A DNA stretch of 64,000 nt from Mesotaenium endlicherianum (GCA_009602735.1 WELA01000694.1:394986-458985); one strand, 5' to 3'. Counted from the first letter of the stretch, positions 34,201 to 46,400 are shown. The notes: generated by a model from the sequence alone, not told the origin. Translations and numbers: made by a program.

Positions 34201-34500
34201 GTGGCCTACAAGTTATAACTTCCTTCACATTGGGGTATACATGACGTGTTCCATGACAGTTACCTGCGGACATACGTTGACCCGAATGAAGGACATCCAG
34301 GACGACTACCTACACCGTCACCACCGGTCGAGATCGACGATGTATTGAAATATGAAGTGGAGGCGATTGTCGGAGATTGAAGAGTCAAGCGAGGTCAACG
34401 ATTCGTCCAAGAGTATCTTGTCAAGTGGAAAAGCTACCATGCGGACGACAACATTTGGGAGCCCAAGGCCAACTTGACTCATTGTAAAATGAAGTTGAGG
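31250..34500 (+). pseudogene. Element F pol: protease, RT, RNase H, integrase, chromodomain (fossil)
   Basis: The protease motif is CMVDSGASANLVHKKL. RT includes [34 protein letters not shown] and VLFDDILID. An RNase H start (FTIIADASNF) is seen. The integrase zinc region (HHDCLYAGHFGSEKTG, CDACQRNK) and core (IAMDFITSLPVSGQGYYAV, YHPQTDGQS) are present. The chromodomain reads YLVKWKSYHADDNIWEPKANL. The element is broken. Confidence 0.85.
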
Positions 34501-34550
34501 CTTTATCTGCAAAACGCGTCGAGGACATTGCGTCTTGAGGAGGGAGATGA

Positions 34551-35255
34551 TGTAAGGTTGAAAAATTGTGGATTGCATTTTTGTGATCATTTTGATATAA
34601 AATTTGTTGGATTTGGTAAAGTATTGAGAAAGTTATGGATTTCTGAAGTTTAATTGGTATAAAGGTTGGTCAACGACTGTCCTTAATTTGCGTTGAGCGC
34701 GACCGTCAAATTGACCAACAGCGTCAAGCGATCTGGGCCGTTAGAGTGAATTCGAACCTTCATGCAATTTCAGCTAACGCGGAGTGCCGACCAGGTCGAT
34801 TTACTTAGAAGTTTCAAATTAGCCTAGCGCGTCTAAGTTAGTATATTCTAGATATTTCGATGCATGCATGTGGACGTCAAAATCGGCCCGACACGTCGGA
34901 TGAGGTTGATCTGGCCTACTTACGAATCTTCTGGAAGGGACAATTTGACAAACACTTAGAATTTTCTTTGATAAGGAGCCCCTTCTCCTACGGGTGAGCG
35001 GTTGTCGTAAAAAAGTATAAATAGACATAACTTCTTCGTTTCTTATCTATTTTCAGTTATGTAAATGTCTACGGATTTGTAACGACAAGATCTTTCAACC
35101 TATTCCATTTGTAAGCACTTTTTCCGCTACTCAAAATGCTAAGTAAATTTCCTAAGCTTTCTTAGTGATATGCCGCTGCACTCTTGAGTGTGATTGCGAT
35201 TAATTTGGATCCTCGTGAGTGAGTACGCTTCCACTAGGGCACTCCGCCCCATTCA
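34551..35255 (+). repeat. Element F 3' LTR
   Basis: It follows the purine tract ttgaggagggaga and ends CCCCATTCA. A TATAAATA box is at 35016-35023. It matches the 5' LTR along its length. Confidence 0.88.
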
Positions 35256-35260
35256 CATGA

Positions 35261-35760
35261 GCTGCTCTTGGATAAATATGACTTAGGCAATGCTGTGAGG
35301 TGGAGGTTCCGCAGTAATGACCTTTTTTGCAGTAATGGTAGCAGTGATGCACCACCATCATGTGCTCGAAGGTCAATCCAAAAGCAGAGTGCCTTGCAGA
35401 GCAGTCTTTCAACTATAGTTCACTCACTATACCCTAAGGTCATGGAGCTTGTACAAATTGTCCTAGTATGTATGTGTTGAAGGTGAAGGACCTGTTCCAA
35501 GATTAAAAGACCAGGACATAGACATGTTATATTGAAGGCAAGGTCATATCAACAGTAAAGAAGATTGGAACAAGTGAGCAAGAGTGTCATGTAGGCAACC
35601 ATATAACAAGCTCAGTATATCCTTTACATTAGTGCCACAATAGTATAGCATTGACTTTAGTTGAATGCAAAGTGCGCCTGTTTCTAGCAACGTAGTGGTT
35701 ATGTACAAATGAAGAGGATGGACTAAGTATATCCTTATTTACAGAGCTTTTGTGCACCCA
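35261..35760. other. Intergenic sequence right of element F
   Basis: I see no gene or named repeat here. Confidence 0.45.
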
Positions 35761-36117
35761 TCACTTTTTGCGCTTCCCTAATCTATTGGGTTTACCTACA
35801 CAGGAAGTCGAGTGGAAGTCCCAATCAATGATGTTCTTGTGCGAAAAGTTGGCTTCAATGTCTTGCACAGACATAGCTGAGGGGCTTGGACTATACCCTG
35901 TGCCACTGGTACTTGTCCACCTGGGAGAAGCTGCAGTAGGGAAAGTTGTCAACGTTGCAAGTCCTGAGGATGTACAGGGTTGTGGCTGTGCACCTGGAGA
36001 CCAAGTAATCTGAACATCGAACACATTCAACAAACAGCAGATTACTGCGAGCCAAGCTGGCAGCCAAGTAAAGTTCCCGATAACAGCAATAAGTAACAAT
36101 AGCTGAAACATGGTCAT
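35761..36117 (-). CDS. Hypothetical small ORF with N-terminal hydrophobic segment
   Basis: The ATG at 36117-36115 opens 118 codons. Residues about 4-32 are strongly hydrophobic (MFQLLLLIAVIG, then AWLAVICCLL), as in a signal peptide or membrane anchor. A Ser/Thr/Pro-rich middle and a basic end follow. No family is recognised. An 87-codon plus-strand frame overlaps it, so either may be chance. Confidence 0.22.
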   Translation of the reverse strand: MTMFQLLLLIAVIGNFTWLPAWLAVICCLLNVFDVQITWSPGAQPQPCTSSGLATLTTFPTAASPRWTSTSGTGYSPSPSAMSVQDIEANFSHKNIIDWDFHSTSCVGKPNRLGKRKK

Positions 36118-36260
36118 TTGGAATACAAATAATCAGAGGGAAAATGGAGAACAACCCACCCCAACCCACAACATCTCGCCTCTTGTGTGCACAAGATATC
36201 TTACCTAAGACAAAAAAACTCGTACTCTAGGATTGCGTCAAGAATACTGTCAGATCCTGC

Positions 36261-36497
36261 CTATAGTGCCCGCATACCATCAGCGAAACTGCTTTGAATC
36301 TTGACAGCCTTGTCCAACCTGTGAAGTAATGTATTGTAGTCCTCCCTTGCTTCTTCCAACCGGAAATGTGTTTTAATCATTCTCGTACCAGGTGGTGGAG
36401 TGATTATTTCATCAGCTTTCATACACTCCTTGTGAGCCACAACAAGGCGTTGCATGCGGATAGTACGAGCCCGTAGGTCAATCACAATTTTGTCCAT
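36261..36497 (-). CDS. Hypothetical small ORF, coiled-coil-like
   Basis: The ATG at 36497-36495 opens 78 codons, mostly charged helical sequence (IDLRARTIRMQRLVVAHKE, then LEEAREDYNTLLHRLDKAV), with TAG at the end. It could be an exon of a spliced gene together with the ORF at 35761-36117 on the same strand. No homology is recognised. Confidence 0.25.
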   Translation of the reverse strand: MDKIVIDLRARTIRMQRLVVAHKECMKADEIITPPPGTRMIKTHFRLEEAREDYNTLLHRLDKAVKIQSSFADGMRAL

Positions 36498-36659
36498 GAA
36501 TCTAGCATACTCTTGTAGTCTTCATATTACGATCTCTAATGCATGATTTAATCCACAAATAGAGACCTATTCCCTCTAACATTCGCAAAGATTCTTCACC
36601 ATATTCCATGACACAGATTGGCGTAAAGCATTAGGATACAAAGGCGGGTCTATGTTTTC

Positions 36660-36929
36660 ATGAAACTAAGTTCCAGTGAAATGCAGCTTACAGAAACTGC
36701 CGAAATAGTTGAAGGCGCAGACAAGAAGTTATATGTTGCAGCTGCAAGACAATACGAAGGGTCGAGGGCAGGTGAGGAAGAGGTTAAAACTTTCATACAT
36801 CTTATTTCGGACTGCAACTTTGGAGGCTCCACAAAGTGCCACCTCGTCGACGTGTGCAATGGCGAGAAGGATTCATACGTATGCCAGAATTACGTGGATG
36901 TCCAAATTTACGAAAAACGTCTTCGATAA
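36660..36929 (+). CDS. Hypothetical small ORF
   Basis: Eighty-nine codons from a true ATG to TAA. The text looks protein-like (ETAEIVEGADKKLYVAAAR, then KCHLVDVCNGEKDSYVC) with four cysteines. No family is recognised and no splice context is clear. It could be noise. Confidence 0.22.
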   Translation: MKLSSSEMQLTETAEIVEGADKKLYVAAARQYEGSRAGEEEVKTFIHLISDCNFGGSTKCHLVDVCNGEKDSYVCQNYVDVQIYEKRLR

Positions 36930-38293
36930 TCAAACCGACACTATTTACAAAAACCGATAAAATTGATGTTAGGGTAAACACGTACCCAGCCGGACAGACG
37001 TACGGAGTATACTGAATTCTATAGTATGGCAAAAAAGAGGCTGTACGGGCGTATTTTATGACTAGGGAGGCAATCATGTAAGATAGCATAAATGGTGAAT
37101 AACTGTTTATCATGAACGTGAATTTATTCACTTCTAGTACAATTTGGTCGTCCAATACACCAACCAAGCATGCAAGCAAAAACTCATTTGTGATGTGCAC
37201 TCTCAAGTAACACATCATTCTCGTCATCACAATTACAAACGATCAACTTAATGCAAATACTTCTCTATCTTTAGAAAATTACGCTACACTTTATCTTTGT
37301 ACCCAAGTACTATCTTATTCTTGACGACGTCTAATTCAAATGCATTTTAGCTTGGCTAGGCTATCTTACTTAGTCTGAGAAGAAATCTACCTACCAATGA
37401 GCATTACCTTTTTCAAAAGATATTTTTAAGTCAACACGTAACCTTTGTGGTTTTTTCTAGTTAACTTGAACTTACGGCACGAGCACAATAGAAGAAATGT
37501 AGCTCATACTCCAAAGGCATGTGCTAGTAAACGAGCATCAATCAAGCAATCAATAAACTCATACACAAGCATGGTGTAAGTTAGCGATTTGTGTTACAGC
37601 TTAAAACCTTAAATTTTGAAGTATTCTCTATAATGTACACAAAGAGTTGGCCTTGTTCCCATACCTAGTTTAAAAGTTTGTATATGGCATACACGTGTGG
37701 GCGTACAGGTTATCCGTACAGTTTGCGATTGACTGATTCAAATCGGCAAAATTCGCCGAAATACGTTGGTGTCTATTGTTTGAACCGTTTTTTGTTTTTC
37801 AAACGTGTGTGGCCCTAGCGCGAGCCTTTTAGAAGTTTCTTCATTCGGTCCGTCAGAGTCCAGTCATTGCGTCACGGAACATCGTCGTGGCACTAGTTGA
37901 GCTGACGGCTGTGCTGAGAACGTCGTGCCTTCGTATCTTAGCAGCCGGCCATGTCTGGATTCAACACTTCAAAAAGATGAACCTAGCGGGAAAGGAAACC
38001 AAAAGTTAGTTCTTGTATTTCCTTCCCGCTCCACCAAAAATGTGTTGTTCTAACTTTGTTACTCGAGTAACGAATAGGATACGTATTCTGCCACACTTAT
38101 TTGTCCCCTATCCAATCACAGCAGCAAGGGAGTTGGTTACAACAGCATTAGTGGTAGTACTGACAAGCCGCGTATGAAGGCATCTGGTAAGGAGTCTCAG
38201 CCGAAACTCATATCTCATGTTAAACGCTGTATCTACTACTGCTTTATGCATTCGAAGGTCCACACTCTTACTTAGCTCTTCTCATATCCTGCA
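36930..38293. other. AT-rich intergenic region with promoter-like segment
   Basis: No gene is recognised up to 38293. The segment 37680-37960 resembles 27430-27760 in ordered short phrases and precedes an ATG in each case. Confidence 0.35.
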
Positions 38294-38390
38294 ATGTCTG
38301 AACAGGACGTAGACGACACTTCTTCAAGTCAATTCGATGACGAGGAGGAATGTGAGCTAGTTAATCCTTGCAGCATTTCTCGCTTGACAT
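38294..38390 (+). CDS. Acidic N-terminal ORF cut by an LTR insertion
   Basis: An ATG opens MSEQDVDDTSSSQFDDEEE and stays open to the edge of the element B 5' LTR at 38391. It looks like the acidic N-terminus of a host or DNA-transposon protein disrupted by the insertion. It is too short to identify. The sequence right of element B (from 57764) does not obviously continue it. Confidence 0.25.
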
Positions 38391-39110
38391 TGGTAATGAA
38401 TCAGTATATTGGTAGATATAATATTCATTTAAAAACACTAGTTAAGTAAGTTCAGCCTGTTGAACTTTAGTCAACATTCAGTCTGCTAGACTTTATATAA
38501 TTATCAGTTTAATGACTCAGCCCAGAGCAGCAAGCTGAAGTCAACTTAAGTCAGCTTGCTGACACATTCTTTGACAGCCAGCAGACTTCCGTACTCGGTA
38601 GCAGCGAATTGCCTAGACATGCGTCTAAGTGGGATATGCTAGATGAATGGCCAGATGACATCCTTATGATGGATGGCGATTCGAGATGATAGGAGATGGT
38701 GGTGGATTTGGTTAATCGAGGTCCTGCCAACGTGTTTAACTCCCGGGTAGGCGGTGCCATCGCACTTGCCGTTGAACAATAAACTCATTCCATGTACATA
38801 TGCTAGGTATTGCTCTCAAGTTTGGCTTTCGGAAACGAGGCGAACTCTCTTGTACAGCTTACTGCGAGATATCTGAATCAAAGGCGAGAAGCGGTTGATA
38901 TGCACGGTCTTCTAGCCTTGCTTATGTATGAGCTTACTGATTGCATTATTGATGCTAGTTTACTTGCATTCGACTTGCGAGTATTGTCCACTGCTAGTGT
39001 GTTGTCTTTTGCTGTTTGATCAATTAACAGAATATACCATAAAGATTACTTGCTGATATGAAGATTTTCATTAATTATAAATCGCATTTTTAGTAAGTCA
39101 ATTCATATCA
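38391..39110 (+). repeat. Element B 5' LTR
   Basis: It is aligned end to end with the A LTR. It starts TGGTAATGAATCAG and ends ATTCATATCA; the primer site is at 39112-39123. Confidence 0.85.
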
Positions 39111-39692
39111 GTGGTATCGGAGCCGTTATCACAGTCTTCTTTGTATGGTAAGGACAAGGTCTCAAACTAGCAACTCCCGAGACATGGAGAACCAGGATAA
39201 CGAGAATGTCAAAAACCAGGCTTAAAGCCATGTAGCGGGAACTCGCACTTATTCTGAAGCAGTGGCAGATATTGCAGCTAGAGAGGCTGCAGATGAGGCA
39301 GCTGCTATTGCTGCAGTTGCAGCACAGCAGGTTGAGGAAGAGAGAGTCAAATTAGAAGCGTAACGATTAGCAAAAGCTACTGCAGATGCAGAAAGGAGGA
39401 AAGGGCAGCCAGCGGACGAGCGCACGGTCGAAGAACTTATGGCAGCAAGGGCCAATGTTCTGAACCCACCTCCTGCCGTACAACTCAATGTGCCTCTAGG
39501 TCAAATTCATGAGCGGTTGAATGCGGCAGGAATTGCTGCCGCAGGAGCAAGAGGAATTGTTGAGGACACTACTCAGCGAGTGGATGCCACTGCTGCTACT
39601 GCATTTGCTGGACTCCCACCTCCGAGTGTAGATTTGGGAGCATAAATTGTGCAAATGCAATCGCAAATGGCGAGCATGTATCAGTCCCAATA

Positions 39693-40612
39693 TGTAACGA
39701 TCTGAACTTTTTAGGCGTATTTGGGACGTTTCCCGGATGACCTAAAATACGTTATACTATTTATCATACATTATTTGATAAACGATTGCATCACATTGAA
39801 TTATTCGCCACACGCGTGTGCCGATTAATTCGCGGTCGATTGGCGAAACGAGCGAGATACTATTGCGAAATGCGTCGTAACGTAATTCGACTACTTCGCA
39901 AAAGTAGGACATAATTACTCATAAAGTTACTTTGATTAATTAGGAGATGATAACTTCATTAATCATTGTTTGATTAAGTTATTTTGATTGTCATTATTTT
40001 GGATAATGCACAGTCACAAATTTTGGATTTACGACCAGTTGTTAATACAAACAGTCGTAAAAGTCAAACGACACATACTATGCAAAGCGACTTTGCATCT
40101 GAGCGGATTCGAACCCGCGGCCTGTCGTTAGAAACGTTCACACCTAACCGATTGGCAAAGTAGTTTTTATTACTACCAATTCATGTTGAAAAGCATGTGT
40201 GCGCAACTCCGCGAACAGTCGCAACTTTCCGGAAAGTCGCGAGAACGCGAAAACGCCCGTTTGGCGCGAAACGATTTTTCGGAAATCGTCGAAAAGTCTC
40301 CATTTGGCCAAACAGCGCGTTTTGAGCATTCAGCCGAAATGGGTCGTACCCCTTCGCCTGTTTTCGTTGACATGAACCAGTGCCCTAAGTGGTGACTCGA
40401 AGCACTCCAGTGCCTCACGTCGAGCTGGTATAAATACTTGCAGAGTCATTGTGAGTGCAACTCTCACAAACACACATTCTACGTTAGTTTTCATTTTCGC
40501 TTTCTCGAGGATTTGTCAATTGGCACAAGTATATACATTATCTTCCCACTTCATTTAAGAAGTATTCCTTGAATACCGAGAAAAGATCCTCTTGAAAAGC
40601 AAAAACGTTACA
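39693..40612 (+). mobile_element. Solo LTR of an unrelated retroelement inside element B gag
   Basis: The 920-bp insert starts TGTAACG and ends CGTTACA, a perfect 7-bp inverted terminus. It is flanked by caata (39688-39692) and caaca (40613-40617), a 5-bp duplication with one difference. Element A gag shows the uninterrupted sequence. A TATAAATA box at 40429-40436 supports an LTR promoter in plus orientation. No coding region is present. Confidence 0.78.
40090..40161 (-). other. tRNA-like segment within the solo LTR
   Basis: On the minus strand the ends actttgc and gcaaagt pair over 7 bp across exactly 72 nt. A B-box-like GGTTCGAATCC and an A-box-like gccaatcggttagg lie inside. The T-arm and anticodon stems do not fold cleanly with that acceptor stem, so this is not annotated as a functional tRNA. 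It may be a tRNA-derived relic. Confidence 0.3.
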
Positions 40613-41548
40613 CAACAGGAGGACAAAAGAATCATAATGTCTTTGCTGCGTGACAGAGACCAACTGGGTTCTCATACCACTGGAGATGGTGGCAGAGAGC
40701 CCAGTAAGCCTAAGCCAAAGCCTCCCAATGACTATAATCCTGAGGGAAACAAAAAGTAATACCTGATCAAGTTTCTCGCTGATGTTGAGTAGTGGCTGGA
40801 GAACTACCCAAAACTGAAGGATTACGAGAAGTTCAGGCACACTGGTGCTTTACTAAAAGGCAGTGCAGCAGACTGCTGGCTGTATTGGAGAAAAGAGCGT
40901 AAGGCTCAACAACTTGGTGACCCTACTTTAGTAGAGTTTGTCAAGAAGCTGCATGAGAAGTTTGGTGTCATCAATCAGCAGGAAAAAGCTATTTATGCAA
41001 TGATCTCCTTGACACTGAAGCAGACCACTTCAGTTGCTGAGTTTGCTCAAAAGTTCCAGGAAAACATGATGAAGCAGCCAGACTTGCCAGAGCGATATAG
41101 GATAGCATACTTCAGGTATGGCTTGAAATATGAAGTCTCTGGTCATTTTGCTGAAAAGAAGTATGAGAAATTGGCTGACATGATCCAGGACGCTGATGCC
41201 TGGGATGAGCAGCAGTTTAATCACAAGCGCCAGAGTAATGCTTTGGTGTCTAAGATTGTCAAAAAGCTCCACGATTCCTACAATACAACTGAAGGAGACC
41301 AGGTTGAGGATGATCAGGGTGATGAGTATGAGTATGAGTATAATGCTATGCAATCTAGAGGGAGAGGTAGTTACTCTCGAGGTGGCTATGGAAGAGGTGG
41401 TGGTAGGACTAAGCCGAGACCAGCCTCAGCAAAATCTATTTGCTTCCATTGCCAACAGCTGGGTCACTACAAAGAGCATTGTCCAGTCAAGCACCTTCCA
41501 AAGGTCGAGAGAAAGGACCAGCCTTTAAAAGGCAGCAACAACCAATAA

Positions 41549-43275
41549 TGCGGATGTGTGTTGATTACAGAGCTCTCAACAAAATTACAGTAAAGAACAA
41601 GTATGCTTTACTCAGAATCAAGCACTTGCTTGATAGCCTGTCTGGTGCTAGAGTGTTCAGTAAGATAGATTTGAAGAATGGGTATCATCAAATTAGAATT
41701 GCTAAGGGGGACGAACACAAGACTGCTTTTGCACACGTTGTGGACACTATGAGTTTAATGTGATGCCATTTGGATTGACTAATGCTCTTGCAACCTTCAT
41801 GGGTGCTATGAATGACATTTTTAGACCTTACTTAGATAAGTTTGTGCAAGTCTTCTTGGATGATGTTTTAATTTTCCTTAATGATAAAGCTCAGCATGCT
41901 GAGCATTTAAAGACAGTCAAGGACACTCTGAGAAGAAATCAGTTATATGCTAACATGAGCAAGTGTGATTTATTTAAGATTTTTTTTGAATTCTTAGGCC
42001 ACATCGTCAGTAAAGAAGACATCAGTGTGGATCCTAAGATAGTCCAGACCACAAGGGACTGGCCAGTACCACAGTCAGTCTCGGAAGTTAGATTTCTTCC
42101 TTGGGTTGGCTAACTACTATAGGAGATTTATTGAAAATTATTCTACAAAGGCCAGTAAACTGACTGACCTTACTAAGAAAGACATAGGGTAGTGTGGGGG
42201 GAAGAGCAGCAAGCTGCCTTCTAGACCCGTAAAGATGCTCTCTATTTTGCCCCAATCTTAGCCGTGTATGACCCCTACAAACCCGTGCGAGTGGTTACTG
42301 ATGCTTTTGACTTTGCCATGGGTGCTATTTTGTTGCAGCCTGCGGACAAAGCCACAAAGGATGGTAAGGTAAAGCAGGATTGGCACCCTGTGCTGTATGA
42401 GTCTATGAAATTCAATCCATGTAGTAGTGGATAAACTGACAAAAATGGTCATTTTCATCCCCACCACTGTCAAAGTGATTGCACTCGAAATTGCAAGACA
42501 ATTCTACAACCATGTAGTATGCCAACATGGGCTCCCCTCGAATATTATCTCAGATCGAGACTCAAAATTAACCTCTAAGTTCTGGAGAGCTTTAATGGGG
42601 TTAATGGGAGTCAAATTACTGCTCAGCACAGCTAACCACCCTCAGACTGATGGGCAGACTGAACGAACTAACAGAGTTCTGCAAGAGGTACTGAGAGCAT
42701 ATATTAACCAAAAATAAAATAATTGGGATGACTTGTTGCCTCAAATTCATTATGCGATCAACATTGCGGTGCACGCGTCAACGGGAAGGACTCCTTTTGA
42801 ACTCAGTCTGGGCAGAGTCCATAAGTCTCCGTTAGATGTGCTAGGGGAGTCCTCAACTCACCCTGAGGGGATTGACAGTTTGGTGTCTCTTCAATTAACT
42901 CAAGAGTTTACTGACACGCTGTCAAAAGTCCAATGCATTCCGCACAAAGCATAAGAAACTCAACAAACATACGCTAATCAACACCGTCGAGAGCTGACAT
43001 TTTCAAAGGAGGATTTGGTCAAACCGCATTCTCAACACCTGTACCTGCCTGGGGTGGGTCTCGCTGTTAGGGGTGGTGACCCTGAGGAATATGAGGTCGC
43101 GGAGATTTTGGACGCTTGCTCTATTCGTCGATCATCTAAATATGTCATGAATTATCTGGTCAGATGGAAGGGTTACGATGCCTCTGGGGATACTCGGGAA
43201 TTTAAGGACCATTTGACCAATGCTAAAGGGGCGCTGAAACGGTTCCACCTTCGGGCGGCTGAGGCACCTCCCTAA
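41549..43275 (+). pseudogene. Element B pol remnants (fossil)
   Basis: Recognisable pieces are RT ([19 protein letters not shown], then VQVFLDDVLIF), an RNase H start ([10 protein letters not shown]), integrase core ([30 protein letters not shown]) and chromodomain ([14 protein letters not shown]). All are closely related to element A. The copy is broken. Confidence 0.82.
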
Positions 43276-43545
43276 CTGTCATTTCAGTTGGCATGGGAAG
43301 GTGACAAGAGGTCTTGTCTCCATTTAAGTTGGAGGAAAAATGTGCCAATAAATGACAGTTAGTGTGCGAGAAAGGGACAATTTATGCCAATAAGGTGTCA
43401 ACATAGTGACAGATGTGACAGCCAGGTCCACATTAAGATGGCCGAATGAAAAAGGGACTTGCACATCAACACGTCATTTAACTCACCCTGCACACACATT
43501 CATCCGCACTACAGCTCCGTTAGCACCTGGTAACCACCCTGTAAG

Positions 43546-44316
43546 GTAAACAAGAACAAACCCACCATAATAATACAAACTTAATTCTCCGTCTGCAACT
43601 TCTGTGACCAAGATCGAGATCCTCCTAACTTGTGCCCTGCTGACATGTGCAAGATGGCTTCCACCACACAAAAGAAAGACAGAAAGCGCAAGGAAGAAGA
43701 AGCCAGGAGGACAATGGAGCAATACTAGAAAGAGCTGGCGGCAATGTCCGTCACCAGGAGAGAACAAGAAAGGGTCCGCAGACAACAAGAGGCGGCAGAG
43801 GAAGCACAGAGGAAGGAGCAAGAGGCAGGAAACCTCAGGAAAGTGGGGGAGGAGAGACGTAAGAAACAACAAGAAGAAGCGGCGGCAGTAGAGGAGGAGA
43901 GAAGGAAGAATGTTGAAGCTGAGAAGCAAAAGAGCCTGGCGACTTACACATATTCTGTGGTGGGTGGCCAAGCCTTTGATAACCTGAAGAAAGCATTACT
44001 GGCAGCCCAAGAGATCAACAAGCTGGAAGAGACAACATTTCTACAAAAAGAAGGAATTGAAGCATTGGATAGGTACATTGAGACACACACTGGTGTGGTC
44101 CTCTACGAAGTTTATGCCAAGATGGTGGGCTATACAGCAGAGCAAGCTCGATACCTTGCAGTTGATTCGGAGAACAAGCCTGTTCTAGGACCTGGACTAG
44201 TGGGAGATCAGAGACTCATCAGGATGGTGAGCATGCAGCCCAATATCTTTAAAGATACGGTATTCTACCTGACACTGCTGCCAGCTTACAATGAGGTTGA
44301 GCGGAGGAGTTGGGAG
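43546..44316 (+). pseudogene. Element B ORF3, left part with leader (fossil)
   Basis: The leader has the same GTAAAC donor-like and AG-ATG arrangement as element A. The ORF3 homology starts at 43654 (MASTTQKKDRKRKEEEARR) and runs to RRSWE, where the LTR of element C begins. The continuing C-terminal homology is at 56165-56816. Confidence 0.78.
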
Positions 44317-45038
44317 TAGGTAATTAATCAGTATATTAGTAGATATAGTATGCATTTAAACATAATAGCTATTTGAGTTCAGCCTACTGAACTCTAGTTG
44401 ATAATCAATCTGCTGGACTTTATATTTAATATCAGCTTAATGACTCAGCAGGAAGCAGCAGGCTGAAGCCAACTTAAGTCAGCTTGCTGACACATTCTTT
44501 GACAGCCAGCTGACTTCCGTACTCGACAGCGGCGAACTGCCTCGATATGCATCTAAGTATGATATGCTAGATGAATGGCCAGATGACATCCCTATGATGG
44601 ATGGCTATTCGGGATGATGAGAGATGGCGGTGGATTTGGTTAACCGAGGTCCTACCAACGTGGTTAACTCCCGGGTAGGCGGTGCCATCGCACTGGGCGT
44701 TGAACAGTAAACTCATTCCATGTACATATGCTAGGCATTGCTCTCGAGTTCGGCATTCGGAAACGAGGCCAACTCTCTTGTACTGCTTACTGAGAGAAAC
44801 CTGAATCCAAGGCGAGAAGCCAATGATACGCACTGTCTTCCAACCTTGCTTATGTACGAGTCTACTGATTGCATTATTGATGCTAGTTTACTTGCATTTG
44901 ACTTACGAGTATTATTCACTGCTAGTGTGTTGTCCTTTGCTGTTAAATCAATTAACGAAAAATACCATAAAGCTTACTTGCTGATATAAAGATCTTCATT
45001 AATTGTTAATCGCCTATTTGGTAAGTCAATTCATTTCA
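44317..45038 (+). repeat. Element C 5' LTR
   Basis: A full-length A-family LTR that ends GTCAATTCATTTCA and is followed by the standard primer site. Confidence 0.85.
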
Positions 45039-45072
45039 GTGGTATCGGAGCAGTTATCACAGTCTTCTTTGT

Positions 45073-46400
45073 ATGGTAAGGACAAGGTCTCAAACTAGCA
45101 ACTCCCGAGACATGGAGAACCAGGATAACGAGAAAGTCGAAAACCAGGCGGAAAGCCATGTAGCGGGAACCCGTACCTATTCTGCAGCAGTGGCAGATAC
45201 TGCAGCTACACAGGCTGCAGATGAGGCAGCTGCTATTGCCGCAGTCGCAGCACAGCAAGCTGAGGAGGAGAGACCCAGATTAGAAGCTGAACAATTAGCA
45301 AAGGCTGCTGAAGATACAGAAAGAAGGGAGGGACAGCCAGCTGACAAGCGCGCTGTTGAAGAACTTATGGCATCCAGGGCCAATGTTCTGAACCCACGTC
45401 CTGCTTTACAACTCAATATACCCCTAGGTCAAATACGTGACCGGCTGAATGCGGCAGGTATTGCTGCTGCAGGAGCAAGAGGGATTGTTGAGGACACTAC
45501 TCAGTCAGTAGATGCCAATGCTACTGCTGCATTTGCCAGACTACCACCCAAGAGTGTAGACATGGGAGCATTGTTCGTTCAAATGCAGTCGCAAATGGCG
45601 ACCATGTATCAGTCTTAACAGGAGGACAAAATAATCATAATGTCTCTACTGCGGGACAGAGACCAACTGGGTCCTCTAACCACTGGTGGTGGTGGCAGAG
45701 GGCCTAGTAAGCCCAAGCCGAAACCTCCCCAGGACTATGATCCTGAGGGAAACAGAAAATATACCTGATCAAGTTTCTCGCGGATGTTGAGCAGTGGCTG
45801 GAGAACTACCCAGAACTGCAAGATTACAAGAAGGTCAGGCACACCAATGCGCTACTGAAAGGCAGTGCCGCAGACTGGTGGCTTTACTGGAAAGGAGAGC
45901 GTAAGGCTCAGCAACTCGGTGACCCTACGTGGGTAGAGTTTGTCGAGAAGTTGCATGAGAAGTTTGATGTCATCAACCAGCAGGAGAAAGCTATCTATGC
46001 GATGATCTCCCTGACACTGAAGCAGACCACTTCAGTTGCTGAGTTTGCTCAAAAGTTCCAAGAGAACATGATGAAGCAGCCNCTCAAAAGTTCCAAGAGA
46101 ACATGATGAAACAGCCAGACTTGCCAGAACGATATAGGATAGCATACTTCAAGTATGACTTGAAATCTGAAGTCTCTGGTCATTTTGCGGTGAAGAAGTA
46201 TGAAACTGGCTGACTTGATCCAGGATGCTGATGCCTGGGATCAGCAACAGTTCAATCACAAGCGCCAGAGTAATGCTTTGGTGTCTAAGGTTGTCAAAGC
46301 CCCACGGTTCCTACAATGCAATTGAAGGACACCAGGCTGAGGATTAAGCCGAGACCAGCCTCAGCAAAATCGATTTGCTTCCATTACCAGCAGCTAGGTC
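45073..46400 (+). pseudogene. Element C gag (fossil)
   Basis: Starts [17 protein letters not shown] like element A and follows A gag to the region of the zinc knuckle. It contains the single N at 46082, where sequence on the two sides overlaps. Confidence 0.8.

Larger units (their letters stand above)
29380..35255 (+). mobile_element. Ty3/gypsy chromovirus element F (fossil)
   Basis: The LTRs 29380-30082 and 34551-35255 bracket gag (about 30120-31240), protease (about 31255-31530), RT (about 31860-32560), RNase H traces (to about 32930), integrase (about 33230-33900) and a chromodomain (about 34330-34500). It is broken, with roughly fifteen breaks. The LTRs differ at around one base in ten by eye, so it is clearly older than element A. 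The target duplication catga is intact. Confidence 0.9.
39146..41548 (+). pseudogene. Element B gag, interrupted by a solo LTR (fossil)
   Basis: Homologous to element A gag, from the region encoding the basic N-terminus to the CCHC knuckle (CFHCQQLGHYKEHC, near 41441-41482) and the TTTAAAA slippery site near 41525. The insertion at 39693-40612 splits it. Confidence 0.8.

Noticed and set aside
40090-40161. Functional tRNA-Arg gene
   Set aside because: The internal stems do not pair properly although the box-like motifs and length are suggestive.
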